From positions 1 through 57,023 of the forward strand of contig SGPL01000180.1 in assembly GCA_004802705.1 (NCBI GenBank): a DNA stretch of 57,023 bases. The letters are read 5' to 3'. Positions 21,439 to 32,191 of the stretch are shown here, in pieces; position 1 is the stretch's first letter, and every line of letters begins with the position of its first letter. The notes beneath the pieces are model-generated. The model was not told the DNA's origin. It did no database searches and saw nothing but the letters and a program-made list of their open reading frames with translations. The translations under genes were made by a program, and so were the position numbers. This DNA is from Bondarzewia mesenterica (lineage: Eukaryota > Basidiomycota > Agaricomycetes > Russulales > Bondarzewiaceae).

Positions 21439-23295
21439 CTACAACTCCACGGCAGTCCCCAAAGTATCCTCCTGCTGCTTCTCCCTTTCTCTCGCCAACC
21501 GTCCTTTGCCTCGCGCCATCTCCACCTCTGCCCAACAATGCTTGGCTTCCTCGAAGACTACCAGCGCCTCGTCATATGCTTGTAGAAACCTATCCACCTC
21601 CCGCGCGAACTCATCCGGCCGGTCTCGGAGCACATGGCGAATACCAGAGAAAAAGAGGTCGAGGACAAATATGTTGTGCGATGCAAGAAGTGCGTGGGCG
21701 GACATCTCGTGCGTGTGTAGTAGATGGTGGGTATATGCTCGGCTGACAGGATCTGGAGGCGGCGCGGTGGGCGGTAGAAGCGCAAGCGTGGGACCATCCA
21801 GAAAGCTATGATGGATGGCATGCGTGGGGTGCTTTGGAGAACAGGCGATGCAGGCACAAACCGGCCGAGCGTCGTCGTGTGCATCTCGGGATGGGTGGAA
21901 TGTGTCTGAAAATGGTGAGAAATCGTGTGCATACCGGGCGTCGTAAAGGTTGTGTCCGAGGCCTTTTTTCTGCATACCATCTACCACCGAGGAAGGGGGA
22001 ACGGGAAATGCGAAGTCGAGTGCGACACCAATGTCGGCCGCGCGCTGAGCCCAGTGCGCATCGAAGGCGTCGATTCCGACGTCCCGAATAAGGAGCAACA
22101 TTTCGTGCGGCGAGCTGGCTGAGTTCACGATGCGCAGTTTCTTCTTCGGGAGCGGGGCCAGGGACGTGTGCATAAGGGGGACCACGCGGGCAGTCGTTGC
22201 TGGGGAGGGGACGTTGGGGGTCGGCTCGAGGGCTGAGACAGTCGATTCTACGTCGAAAGGAGCGGAGGGTGCAGGCGTGGGTGCAGGCGTGGAGAGGGAT
22301 TTGTGAAGGGGGACGAGGTCGAACGTGTACCCTGCGACACCCTCATCGAGTGATTTGAAAGGCTCGACATGGGATGCTTCGTGCTCGTACAATGGCTCCA
22401 TGAGCGATTGAGAGAACGCTGCGCGCGCAGCTGTGACCGTTCCTCCCGCCATATGTACGAACACATTTAGGCGGGATGGGGGATTCGGCGCGTCCTCCTC
22501 TGCATCCTCATCCTCGTCTTCGACCGGGATGGGCTGGAGAAGGTTGGCCAGCCACACAGCGGTGCGCTCGATGCTCTTCGTCATGCGCTTCTGCGAGTGA
22601 GGTTCAGGAGTGAATGGAATATCAGACAATGCGACGACAATATCGGGATTGCATGCTAAGACGTGTTTGCGCCAGTCATTCGGCTTCACCTGAGGAGGGG
22701 CCATTTTGTTAGAACCAAATGCATCCAGGGAAGAATCCGATGCTGGGGGAAACGGGGATCGTAATTACTTTGCGCATGCCGCGTATGCAGTACGCGGAGA
22801 CGGAGTCGTGCCCATTAGGCGGCATCTCGCGCGCATCGAAGGGGTCTCGGAGGGACATCGATAGTATGTGTCTGTGTGGTAGGAAACCGAGGAACTTGTG
22901 CAAAGGATGAGGGCTTTGTTGAAGTGTGGGGACCGGGGGGTCGCGTTCTAGGCTAATTATTCATGAAAAAGAAGAGGAAAAAACAGGGTTTCGGTACACC
23001 CGATCGTTAAGTCGAGTTGCTCTATTTGTTCGGATTATGATGGAACGCACAACGATTCAAATGGGACATGGGCCCAGTAAATTGCTTCCGTCGCGCGCGT
23101 GGTATCTCGAGAGAGATGTGGGACCACACCACGAGATGTAGATGTGATGATGGAAGGGGTCGCGATCTCAAGCACAGCGGAATCACCATGGCGTTGAAGG
23201 GTCACTTTTCCTAATCTAGGACCAAATTCCAAAGATGATAGACTCGATGGAAGCAGGTCGAAGATCAGGGATGTCCGGTGCCTTTTCTGAGCCAT
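21439..23295 (-). CDS. QTRT2: Queuine tRNA-ribosyltransferase accessory subunit 2 (558 aa)
   Basis: Three exons (23295-23054, 22952-22769, 22689-21439) give 559 codons including the stop. Diagnostic segments are ATPSIITSTSRGVVPHLSRD, HKFLGFLPHRHILSMSLRDP, DIGVALDFAFP, NLYDARYAHDFSP and the zinc-binding CACIAC with the histidine of YTHHLL. This is the non-catalytic partner of the eukaryotic tRNA-guanine transglycosylase. With QTRT1 it exchanges guanine-34 for queuine in GUN-anticodon tRNAs, and it is found at the outer mitochondrial membrane in animals. At 558 residues it is longer than the animal protein (~415) because of Pro/Ala/Thr-rich and acidic insertions in the middle. Its start lies 397 bp from the divergent membrane/coiled-coil gene. 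Confidence 0.93.
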
Positions 23296-23692
23296 GGTTG
23301 TAAGCTTGGTGCGCAGGTACGCCTTTGCAGTAATTACAACTGTGGGAGCTGGAGCAGCCAGCGTTCCGAGTCAACACTCCCGGACGTTTATATGAAAAAA
23401 CCCTGTGACACAAAGTTTCAACTATGTTCTTGGAAGATGGGCCTCATATCGTTAGAACAACGTACCGTTGTTTGGCGTATCCTCGCGGTTGGAAGACAAG
23501 TTCCTTGAGGACGCGGTGGTGTTCACGTGAAGATTGAAGGCTGCTCACGTGAAAAGAACGCGGGTTTGTTGTTATTTGCTTGGTCATGGCTTGGCTCTGA
23601 ATATTTGAATGAGGCTCTGACGCCCTTCAACTGTTTCTCTCCCCTTCGTCGATACCCCGTCCACTCCCATCCCCTACACTCTTTCTGTAAGT
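23296..23692. promoter_or_regulatory. Shared divergent promoter region (QTRT2 / membrane coiled-coil gene)
   Basis: About 400 bp without a gene separate two start codons pointing outward. CACGTGA occurs twice (near 23524 and 23547), an E-box-like sequence that could bind bHLH factors. Nothing further can be assigned. Confidence 0.4.
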
Positions 23693-25563
23693 ATGGCTCC
23701 ACTTGTAAACTTTCTTTCAGTTCTCTGTGCATTGGCGATATGCGTCTATATAACCGTAGGTCGCATTCTTCCTACCGTAATCAATCAGTTTGTGTCCTGG
23801 CTTCTGACATTGAAAATTCTAACGCTGAAGAAACTGGCCTATCGCTTCTTTTCTATTTTTTACCCAAACTATGCTGGCTGGTTGCTTGGGATCACTGTTC
23901 TTCTTGTCTTGCCTGAGTTCTTGGAATGGCTGGGCGTCCTTGGTCGGGCTCAACGCCGAAATGCGGACAGGCATCAACTTCATCAGGTGAGTATCGTACT
24001 TCATAGTACAATTGATTTTATTGGGTTCCATAGTATGAGATTTCACAGGACGCTAGCATCTCTACTGCTGCCGAAGGTGCGGAACCTGAGGCAAACCCAA
24101 ACTGGCTCGAGGAAAAACTTGCCGAGGTGACATCAAAAGCTGAAACATCCGAAAAGCAGTGTAAGCTGCTCGAGTCTCGCTTGATCCATGAACAACATAA
24201 ATGCGCCTCGGCAAATGGCCATATCAAACAATTACTACGCCAACAATCCGATGTTTCCATTTTGGGACAGGATCCCTCTCAACGAAAGACCCGCATCCAA
24301 TACATCCGCGAGGCCCTGCTTTCCCTTAGCTTCCTGCACCGTTTCTCTCAGGTCTTGACGAAGAATCTGGCTGAAGCGACCCGCTCTATCACGCATCTCA
24401 CCGCTGAAATCAAGGTCAAGACCGGCGAATGCACCAGCCTTCGCTTGGACAACAGCATCCTCAGCCTGAAAATTGAACACCAAACAAAAAAAATTGGCTC
24501 ATGCAGAGAACAGCTCGACGGACCTCTCTCGGAAACTCATGGCGCTGCACATCCAGTATACTCGGTCCGTTCGCGCTCGAGAGACTGCTGCCCAAGCCTG
24601 GATCGCTTACAGAGAAAAGTCTGATTTGCAAAGGGCTAAATCGCTCCGCTGTCTCCTTACTCAGGTTTCTGTCCTCTGGCGCTACTCTCGCTACCTGGTT
24701 GGCCAGATTGCACGTCACTCCCAGGACTTACTTCTCGTCAAAGCCGATCTCGCTGTTGCCCGCACCAAGTACAACAACCTGAAGTCCCGATACGATGCTC
24801 TTTTCGTCGACTGCGAGCAGTCCTGCAACAAGGTCGCTAAGCTTGGCGTCCAGCTTCGGAACCAGACGGAGGAGCTCACCGAGTTGCGCAGCGTCCACGC
24901 AACACTAAAGCTCGCAAACGAGAAGGCCACTGAAGAGACTAGTCAGACAGGCTCACAGCTTAAAGAGACAGTGATGAAGTACGATGCCCTTCAGTCCGAC
25001 CATGCAGAGCTGATGTGCCGATACGATATCCTGGAAACTCGTGCCCAAAAAGCGGAAAAACGATGCCAAGAGCTGGAGGACGAGAGTGTAGAGCAGCAGC
25101 GCGCGTCGGGGCTCACTATCGCCTTGCTTGCGCACCATGTTGAGCAGGAGCGTTTGCGGATGGAGGAAAATAAGATGCGCGGACTCAGGCCCGTTCACGA
25201 AATGATGCTCGATTTACGCTTGAGGCTTGCCACGGCAGACGAGTACGTCCGTAAGATGGTCCATGAGCCTGAGCCCACGAAACACGCTTGGTTCAATACC
25301 CCGTTGCCCACAAGGGGAGCGCTGCCGTCCCCTCCGGATTCCGCGCACCCTTCGCCATTACGGCTCGCTTGTGAGAATATAAGAGATCTAGTGACGGATC
25401 CCTTTACATTTGGAAAGCCTCCAATGAAGCGACCTCCCGTAGTACGTCTCCCCCTGCCCCTTGTGTGCTCTCATATTGACGAGACATATTGCCGAGTCAG
25501 ATTAAAGTAGCTCTGCCGCAGAGTCCTGCCGCATCCCCGAAGTTCGTGACTAGCCCTCAGTAG
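23693..25563 (+). CDS. Membrane-anchored coiled-coil protein of unknown function, frame broken once at an A8 run
   Basis: Exon 1 (23693-23986) encodes about three hydrophobic segments (FLSVLCALAICVYITVG; KLAYRFFSIFYPNYAGWLLG; ITVLLVLPEFLEWLG). A 47-nt intron leads to exon 2 (24034-25441), and a likely third exon (25501-25563, donor GTACGT, acceptor TCAG) ends in TAG. The bulk (about residues 110-500) is heptad-like coiled coil (NLKSRYDALFVDCEQ, LETRAQKAEKRCQELEDE). The coiled coil changes frame at an 8-A run (24486-24493): one A fewer restores a continuous 587-residue protein. The tail is Pro-rich. It resembles basidiomycete-restricted hypothetical proteins, and I know no function. The break may be a base-calling error. 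Confidence 0.65.
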
Positions 25564-26762
25564 GTCCTCAATCCTTTGTATACCCTCCCGTCTGACATGG
25601 TCCTGCATCGGCAGAATGTCCTCGCCTCTTTAGACGACTGCAATATACCCTCAACAAGCAATAACCATAGTAATTGTTCCGCTTCACGACAGGCATTGCC
25701 TCCAATGATATCTTCATGGCACGCACAATTCGCACGATAGGACTATCGCCTCAAATATTACATACTATCCACACCTTGCACGGATTTGGTTCATGTCACA
25801 GTCTTGGATTTTGATATCAATGTCATGGTTATTGTCTTCCTGGCGTGCTTGTCCCGCTAGGCACTCTTGGTAACGCGAAAACTTTGATTTCGGTACCGGT
25901 TAGGGCGACATCAGTATGGATAAACACAACCTCAACGCTCTGAAACATCAAATTTTTCAAAATCTGTCACGAGACCTTTTTTTGACCGTTCTTGCGTGGT
26001 GACTATTTCGCCACGAGATTAGCAGGTTAAATTTTGGGTTGAGTTGCAATTGTCTGGGCTCTAAAATCATGACCGATTGGACTTTTTTTTTTTAGCTCAC
26101 CTCGCAACTTGAATAAGTGAGGGCTTACTTATGTATCAAATATCGCGTATGTACGGTACGTACGGCAAGAACAAGGCACACACCAGATGAAATTGACCCT
26201 AGCTTTCACTTCCATTGGATTGCTTCAATGTCTTGCCAGCTATATAAACTTCATTATCATGCTTCAGAGTTCCTGTCATAGGGAGGGCCAGCCACTGCTC
26301 GGAAAATACAAACGTATGGTGGCCAACTCTAGCCGCGGAGTTGTATGAACCGCGTTTTCGACGTGAGCATCCTAAAATTGCAGCAACCATTTGGGGGGAA
26401 AGAAGTATGTTGATGCCTGGCACCATGGACGGTGGCTTCACTTGAGCTTTTGAACGGAGTTGAACGCGAATGGTTCAAGATGGGCATCCAAACGGCGCGA
26501 AGACCAGCCGCGGAGTTGTAGACTTGACACGCCGAGTGACTATTATAATATAATCACTATCAGTACCATCTGCAGAGTAGTGTGGTGAAGCTGTCCTCGG
26601 TTCGTCCATCAGATCTTAATAAAGCAGAATGACCGTCTTCTGCTTTGTTTGTAAGGTCTGCCTGTGGGAGATAACATCGGATCTGAATTTGAAGCAACGT
26701 CACTAACGGTGGATTATTGTGTTTGACCCATACTATTACAAATGAGAATACAACAGATCACT
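25564..26762. other. Convergent intergenic region, no gene recognised
   Basis: AT-rich sequence between two convergent genes. It contains two copies of AGCCGCGGAGTTGTA (26331-26345 and 26506-26520) 175 bp apart. An 80-codon minus-strand frame at 26199-26441 lacks recognisable features and I do not call it. Confidence 0.5.
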
Positions 26763-29462
26763 TCAGTCCCCGCCATGCGAACTAGCGACATCGCTACGTT
26801 CATCCTCGTCCATGGCGCCATCATCCTCGCGTCCTTCTGCCGCTGCAGCCGGCTTATCCAAGTCGGACTTTGAGGCAGAGGCCGCAGTAAAACCGGACAA
26901 AGTAGCACCTCCAGCTCCTCGCGCATTCTTCCACGCGTGTGCCATTTTGAGGAACTTGAACGACGTCGGATGGGCTTCCCGCTCGTCGTCGGCGAAGATA
27001 TAATCGTAATCTGTGGGACGTCAGCCTTGAGGCATTATCATGGGAGTAAACCGACAACGTACCTTCAACAAGCTGCCCGGTTTCCTCGTCGACGTAGCGT
27101 CGCTTCCCTTGTACGGGCATCATGCCTTGCACGCGCGCCAAGTCGTCTGGGGTGCCCCGCTTCTCCTCGAAGTCCTTCCATACTTGCAGAAGAGCCACAC
27201 GCTACATACGCAACACATTGGATGGTGGGATCTGAGCGGCGGTGAGACCATGAGGGAAATGGAGCAGGCGTACCTCGTTCTTTAGATCCTTGCTCTTCAG
27301 GTCCTTGTATCCCCTCTCGAACACCTTCCTCGCGAGCTCCAAATCACCTTCCACCAACTTAACCTCCTCCTCTTCATCCCCTTCCTCTTCATCCTCCTCT
27401 TCCTCCCGCTCATCCCTGGGGAGCTGGATGGCCTGCGCTTCGAATAGTGCATATGCAACCCACACCTTCCAGTGCCCGCTCGCCAACACCAGTCGCTCGT
27501 ACAATGAACGCGCCTTCTCACGCTCGCCCTCCTCTACCTCGAAGTCAATGTAGGCCTTCCATAGGAGCTCAGGCATTGAGAGCGGGGACTGGGACACGCC
27601 AAGCTCAAAAATCCCTCGCACGCGTGTGTAGTCGGCCAGCTGGGTCTCCAGCTCAGCGTATTTGATCCAGGCAGCGGAATGGGTGGCATCAAACTGAAGG
27701 AAAAGTCAGCCTCAACGGGTTATATATAACGATTTGACCGCATACCTCGAGCCATTTCTCGTACAAAGTTCGTGCGCGATCAAACTCACGGAGCTAAAGC
27801 ACAGTCAGAAGTTTCCCAATAATCAGATTCTGAGACTTACGTCGAACTCAAGCTGAATATAACCTTTGAATAACGCCTCCTTTGGACACATGCCAATTCC
27901 TGTTCCCAATATCTTCCGTGCCGCAGGCAAGTCCAGTCTCCGTACTTCGAACTTAGCGAACATGAGCCACAGCTTTGCGAACGTGAACTCCTTGTGTGGG
28001 ACGAGCTGAATAGCCGTCTGGTATATTTGCCGTGTTCGCGCGTAGTCCTAGGATTCCTGATGTCAACGTCGTCTCATGATTTATTGAAAGAAAGTTACCC
28101 TGATCTCGATCTCCTCAAACAGAGCATAATACAACCACAAGAAGATGTACCGCCTCCAATGTCGCTTCTGCCCTCCAGGAGGAACCTGTGCAACGGCACG
28201 CTCGTACACTTCTCGTATTCTTCCTACAGCCTCCTCTTCTTCTTCTGCTGTTGCTCCTTCTTCCTTCAATTGCTTGAACGCTCCCTCTTCCAGTCGAGCA
28301 TAATCGAACCACACGTCATAGTTCCGCCCATCATGCGACAGTTCCTCCTCATATTGAATACGTCGTTTTCCAAGCACAGTCGACTCGAGCGTTGTCCGCG
28401 TCCCATGTTGTTTTTCAAAACGTGTATACAAGGCGTACAGATTGGCGGATTTGGAACGAGGAAGTCGGGATAGGGCAAACTGAAATAGAGATTAGCAAAG
28501 GACAGCAAGAAATTGCCTACAATGTACCTTATAAATGACTCGCGCTCGCTCAAACTCCTTCAACCTCGCCTCCATTTTCGCGAAGGCACTAAACACCACC
28601 TGTGCCTTGTCCACCCGCTCTTCGTCGTCCCCCACGAACTCAAGTGCAGTCTGAAATACTTCCCTTGCCTTGTCGACCCTATTTCTCTCCTCTTCGAACT
28701 TGCCCCACTTTATCCACACCCTTGGCTCGGGCCTGACAGCGGCCCACCGTTCATAGATAGCGCTCGCACGATCCCACTCCTCGTATCGTGCCTCCATTTT
28801 GATATATGCTTGCCATGCCTTGTCATCGGGCTCCCATGCCATCCAACGCTCGAACACTTGGCGCGCCCCCGGGACGTTTTGGAGGAGCTCTTCAAGGTAG
28901 ACGTACTTGTACCACAATTTGTCGATGCGTGGAAGAAGTGTCACGGCGCGGTCGAATAGATTGCGGGAATGTTGGACGTTTCGAGACTTGAGCTCCATCT
29001 CTGTATAAGAAAGCCATAGTTGAACACTTCGGGGATCGACGTCTAGTGCACGTTCAAAAACAGAGCGCGAGCGAGCAAACTCGTTTTGTTGGGCCTCCCA
29101 ATTCGCGTATTGTAGCCATTCTTTACTGAATTGAACGGGTTTCGCATGAGGTGAATTCAGAGGGACGGAAGATTGAAAAGACTCACATGCTCCCTCTTGT
29201 TCTTCGTATCCTTTCTTCGAACTCCTTTCGTTTCCGACCGCGATACTCGTGAAGTTCCTCAAAGTCTTCAACGCGTTGTTTTGGGGCGCGAAACTGAGTG
29301 TCCTGGCGTTCTTGAGCCTGAAAGGAGGTGCGTAAGCATGAATGATCTGGTGAGGAATATCGCTACGATCGACCAAGTTACCTCGCGAAGGAGCTGCTCG
29401 GCAGTAATCTGAACACTGGCTGGCGCCCTGTTTTTTATTCTGGGGGCTCTTCCGTCTTGCAT
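26763..29462 (-). CDS. CLF1: Pre-mRNA-splicing factor CLF1/Crooked neck-like (750 aa, HAT repeats)
   Basis: Nine exons join in phase: 29462-29382, 29317-29187, 29125-28528, 28479-28099, 28047-27841, 27793-27746, 27693-27274, 27201-27063 and 27010-26763. The protein starts [20 protein letters not shown] and contains a long run of half-a-TPR (HAT) repeats, such as [34 protein letters not shown] and [13 protein letters not shown]. The tail is acidic then Ala/Ser-rich. CLF1 is a scaffold of the Prp19-associated (NTC) complex in the nucleus and is needed for spliceosome activation, bridging Prp40/Mud2-type and U5-associated factors. Length matches the family (~690-750). An acidic loop (about 27350-27410) is an insertion often seen in fungi. 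It lies in tandem with RPS17. Confidence 0.95.
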
Positions 29463-29981
29463 ACTGAATAGGTTGTTATGGGATAGGGAGACAGGTGAGG
29501 GTGGGTGTAGAAACGTGAAGACTCGAGGAAAGCCTATGCGGGAATTTCAGGCGCGCTTGGCTCTCCGTGTACTCGGTCAAGATTCAGTGCTAGATAATTT
29601 TTCAATCCGATTGTCGAAGTCAGGCGGAGAGGGAATCGACAACGATGTGCACGACTTGAGAGAGTCGGTACGTTTTGTTTGTTGTGAAGGGATGAAGGTT
29701 AGTTGATCCGTGGGAAAATAGTTGGATGCGCCCACTGAGATGCTGCCACATCCGAGAAAGCCTTGCAACATACTTAGGTCGCCTATCACTCATCTTCCTC
29801 AACTAGATAGCACATGCACGCGCGATACATAAAATACAGACGAATCGAAAAAGAAAACCCGTTCCTCAGAACGGCAGTATGTATGTTTTGAGCAGTAAAG
29901 CGGTACATGGCATGATCATCATAGAACATACTCCTCCGCACGACCCCACGCGGCACCGAAGACCAGAAGCAGCTGCCGTGC
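29463..29981. other. Intergenic between CLF1 start and RPS17 stop
   Basis: This holds the CLF1 promoter and the RPS17 3' untranslated region. No gene recognised; short frames lack support. Confidence 0.5.
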
Positions 29982-30817
29982 TCACGCACGACCAGCTCCA
30001 GGAACGTTCCGCCGCTCCCGTCGACCCGGACGCTCGGGAACGTTAACGACGGGGACCTCAATCTGGACGGGGAGGGAATCGAAGTTCAGGTGCTTGAGAA
30101 GCTCCTGTGGATTACAGGAAGGCAGGATCAGCATTCAAACATAGACTTGAGTTAGCAAAGCAGGAAAAGAATAATGAGTGACAACAGAATGCGGCGCGAG
30201 CGACAGACCTTGGTGTCAGGGTCGATAGTGAGGCCAGATACGCTAGTGTCGAGAGCGGAGACCTCAGGAACATAGTTGTCCTTCCGCTCGCGCTCCTCTT
30301 CCTGGAGTTTGAAGGAAATCCCACGGACAGGGCCGCGCTGAATACGCTTCATCAAGTGTGTCGTGAAGCCAGAGATCTTGTTACGGAGGCGTTTTGATGG
30401 GACAACAGCCTAGTCATTTGAACACGATATTTGATATAACACAGCAGACCATGCAAAAATTAGCACGCGACAAGCGGCCGATTAGGAGCGGTACGTACGA
30501 CTTCATCGATGATACGCTTGTTGGTGTGGAAGTCCAATGTGAGGCGCGGGTAGCTGGAGAAGGTCGATCAGCTCCTTAATCCTTCAGCCCAGATCCCCAG
30601 CCAATTCGCCCCTCCCAAACTTCCTGCCAGCTCAAACCTCCAAAACTTCCATTCAAGATATACCATACAGACACAATACTCACTATTTCTCAATGAGGAC
30701 ACGAGAAGCCCTCTTGGTAGTCTTAGTGCGAACACGACCCTACATTGTCACCAAAATATAGCTAGATCAGCGCCTTTCGCTTGATTCCGCATCGTGAGGA
30801 CATAAACCGCTCACCAT
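29982..30817 (-). CDS. RPS17: 40S ribosomal protein S17 (eS17), 145 aa
   Basis: Five exons (30817-30815, 30739-30684, 30553-30499, 30409-30209, 30104-29982) total 438 nt. The first coding exon is only the ATG, immediately followed by GTGAGC. Then [54 protein letters not shown] and [17 protein letters not shown] follow the eS17 family closely. The protein sits in the beak region of the 40S subunit and is essential. Length is as expected. The C-terminus ([17 protein letters not shown]) is the variable part of the family. The gene is divergent from RPS22, and the ~500-bp region between them probably co-regulates both. Confidence 0.96.
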
Positions 30818-31319
30818 GTTGACTTAAAGGCTAGAAAATAAGGAAGAAAAAGGTGGCGAGGGTAGTTGGGAAGCCTTGGCGGACGTCTTGCCTGTCGGGA
30901 ATGCGTACAACGACTGGAAGATGAACGGCAGTTTCCGTGGTGGCTGATCTGAAACTATACAGTTTGGTGCAGCCACACCTTCCTTTTTTGGCGCATACAA
31001 CCCAAAATCCGTTCACATTCCTGATTCGTCCAATCCTCTGTCGTCGTCGCCGTTCCCCTCAAGGTGAATTTCTCTCCAGGGCTCGTTTGCTTGGCAGCGC
31101 GCGCAAGACGATATAACTCTTGACAATCGATTCTATGCTATATCCTCACGATAGCTTCGATGATGTCTAGTGTCGTCTGTTTGCTGCGTCACGCAGCTAG
31201 CTCGTCTTGACTCGTGCTTTTCGCAGCGCGACACTCGGACGAGCAATGTATGTGCTTACTCTTTTATTTTTTCCCTTTACGTAGATCCTTTTCCGGCCTC
31301 TATCTTCTACGCCTTCAAG
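30818..31319. promoter_or_regulatory. Bidirectional ribosomal-protein promoter region (RPS17/RPS22)
   Basis: The two start codons lie 502 bp apart, head to head. Pyrimidine-rich tracts precede RPS22 (31258-31320), as in many fungal ribosomal-protein genes. No factor site is assigned with confidence. A 5'-untranslated intron on either side cannot be excluded. Confidence 0.55.
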
Positions 31320-32191
31320 ATGGTCCGCGTTTCCGTCCTCGTGCGTTTTGCTGAGCCTTCTACTGTTGATTGGTATTGATCCTGTTTTCCAGAATGACTG
31401 CCTGGTCAGCCCCTTAATTATGGCGCATTCACCGCATTATCAAACCTTACCTGCTCATATAAATTGTAGAACAACATTGTCAATGCTGAGCGCCGTGGCA
31501 AGCGCCAGGTCCTCATCCGTCCTTCTTCAAAGGTCGTCGTCAAGTTCCTCAGTGTCATGCAGCGCCACGGTACGTTACTGTGCCTCAGCTACTTGATCAT
31601 CATCTTTTTTTCCCTTCACCTTATACCTACCGCGTCTTGCGCATTCGAAAATATTGTGGAACTCGGAGTGATAACTACGATCGACGAGGTCTCGCTTCCA
31701 CCCGCCCCTCGTTTTAACACTCCGAAATATTAACGACACGTCTTCAATCAACCTTACAACGCATATCCTTTTCATTACGGATTTTGAGTTCACTACGGAG
31801 ACCACATTCCTTGTCGGACTTTGATTTTGCTGTGTACTGCCCACTTGCATACCAAGATGCTCATTACCCTTACAGGCTACATTGGCGAATTCGAGATCGT
31901 CGACGATCATCGCTCTGGCAAGATTGTTGTGCAGCTGAACGGCCGCCTTAACAAGACCGGTGTCATCTCTCCCCGCTTCAACGTGCAGGTAACACAGATC
32001 GAGTCGTGGGTCAACTTGCTCCTCCCAGCACGTTCGTTCGGCTACATCATCCTGGTGCGCCTATTTCGTTCTTATAGTGCGTATGCATGAATTGACCGTG
32101 TCCATTGTAGACTACGTCCTCTGGTATCCTTGATCACGAGGAGGCGCGTCGCAAAAACGTCGGAGGCAAGATTCTAGGCTATGTTTACTAG
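31320..32191 (+). CDS. RPS22: 40S ribosomal protein S22 (uS8), 130 aa, with a 12-nt microexon
   Basis: Exons 31320-31340, 31393-31404 (12 nt), 31470-31569, 31876-32054 and 32111-32191 total 393 nt, exactly the 130-residue family length. Reading: [31 protein letters not shown] and later [37 protein letters not shown] and GKILGYVY at the stop. uS8 binds the central domain of 18S rRNA and is essential for 40S assembly. The microexon encodes Asn-Asp-Cys-Leu, which aligns without gap to the family segment (yeast has ADAL), so skipping it would break a conserved helix. Intron 3 is unusually long (306 nt) and carries an H/ACA snoRNA. Divergent from RPS17. Confidence 0.96.
31660..31809 (+). ncRNA. 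snR44: Intronic H/ACA snoRNA, snR44-like, guide for 18S pseudouridine (yeast position 106)
   Basis: Inside RPS22 intron 3. Hairpin 1: lower stem CGGAGTG (31664-31670) with CACTCCG (31718-31724), and upper stem ACGA (31677-31680) with TCGT (31709-31712). It is followed by H box ATATTA (31727-31732), exactly 14 nt after the upper stem. Hairpin 2: GTCTTC (31740-31745) with GGAGAC (31797-31802), inner stems AAC/GTT and ATCC/GGAT, then ACA (31804-31806) three nt before the inferred 3' end. Again the ACA is 14 nt after the upper stem. Pocket 1 strands AUAACU and UUUAA are complementary to the 18S segment UUAAA-U-C-AGUUAU, which holds yeast Psi106, the site guided by snR44. snR44 also sits in an RPS22B intron in yeast. 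The 3' pocket target is not established. Confidence 0.85.

Noticed and set aside
24486..24493. Programmed ribosomal frameshift at the A8 run in the coiled-coil gene
   Set aside because: The same +1 pattern appears in four unrelated genes in this window, so a base-calling cause is likelier. No downstream stimulatory structure seen.
26331..26520. Two exact copies of AGCCGCGGAGTTGTA 175 bp apart
   Set aside because: Short, with non-conserved flanks. Could be a regulatory element but there is no further support.
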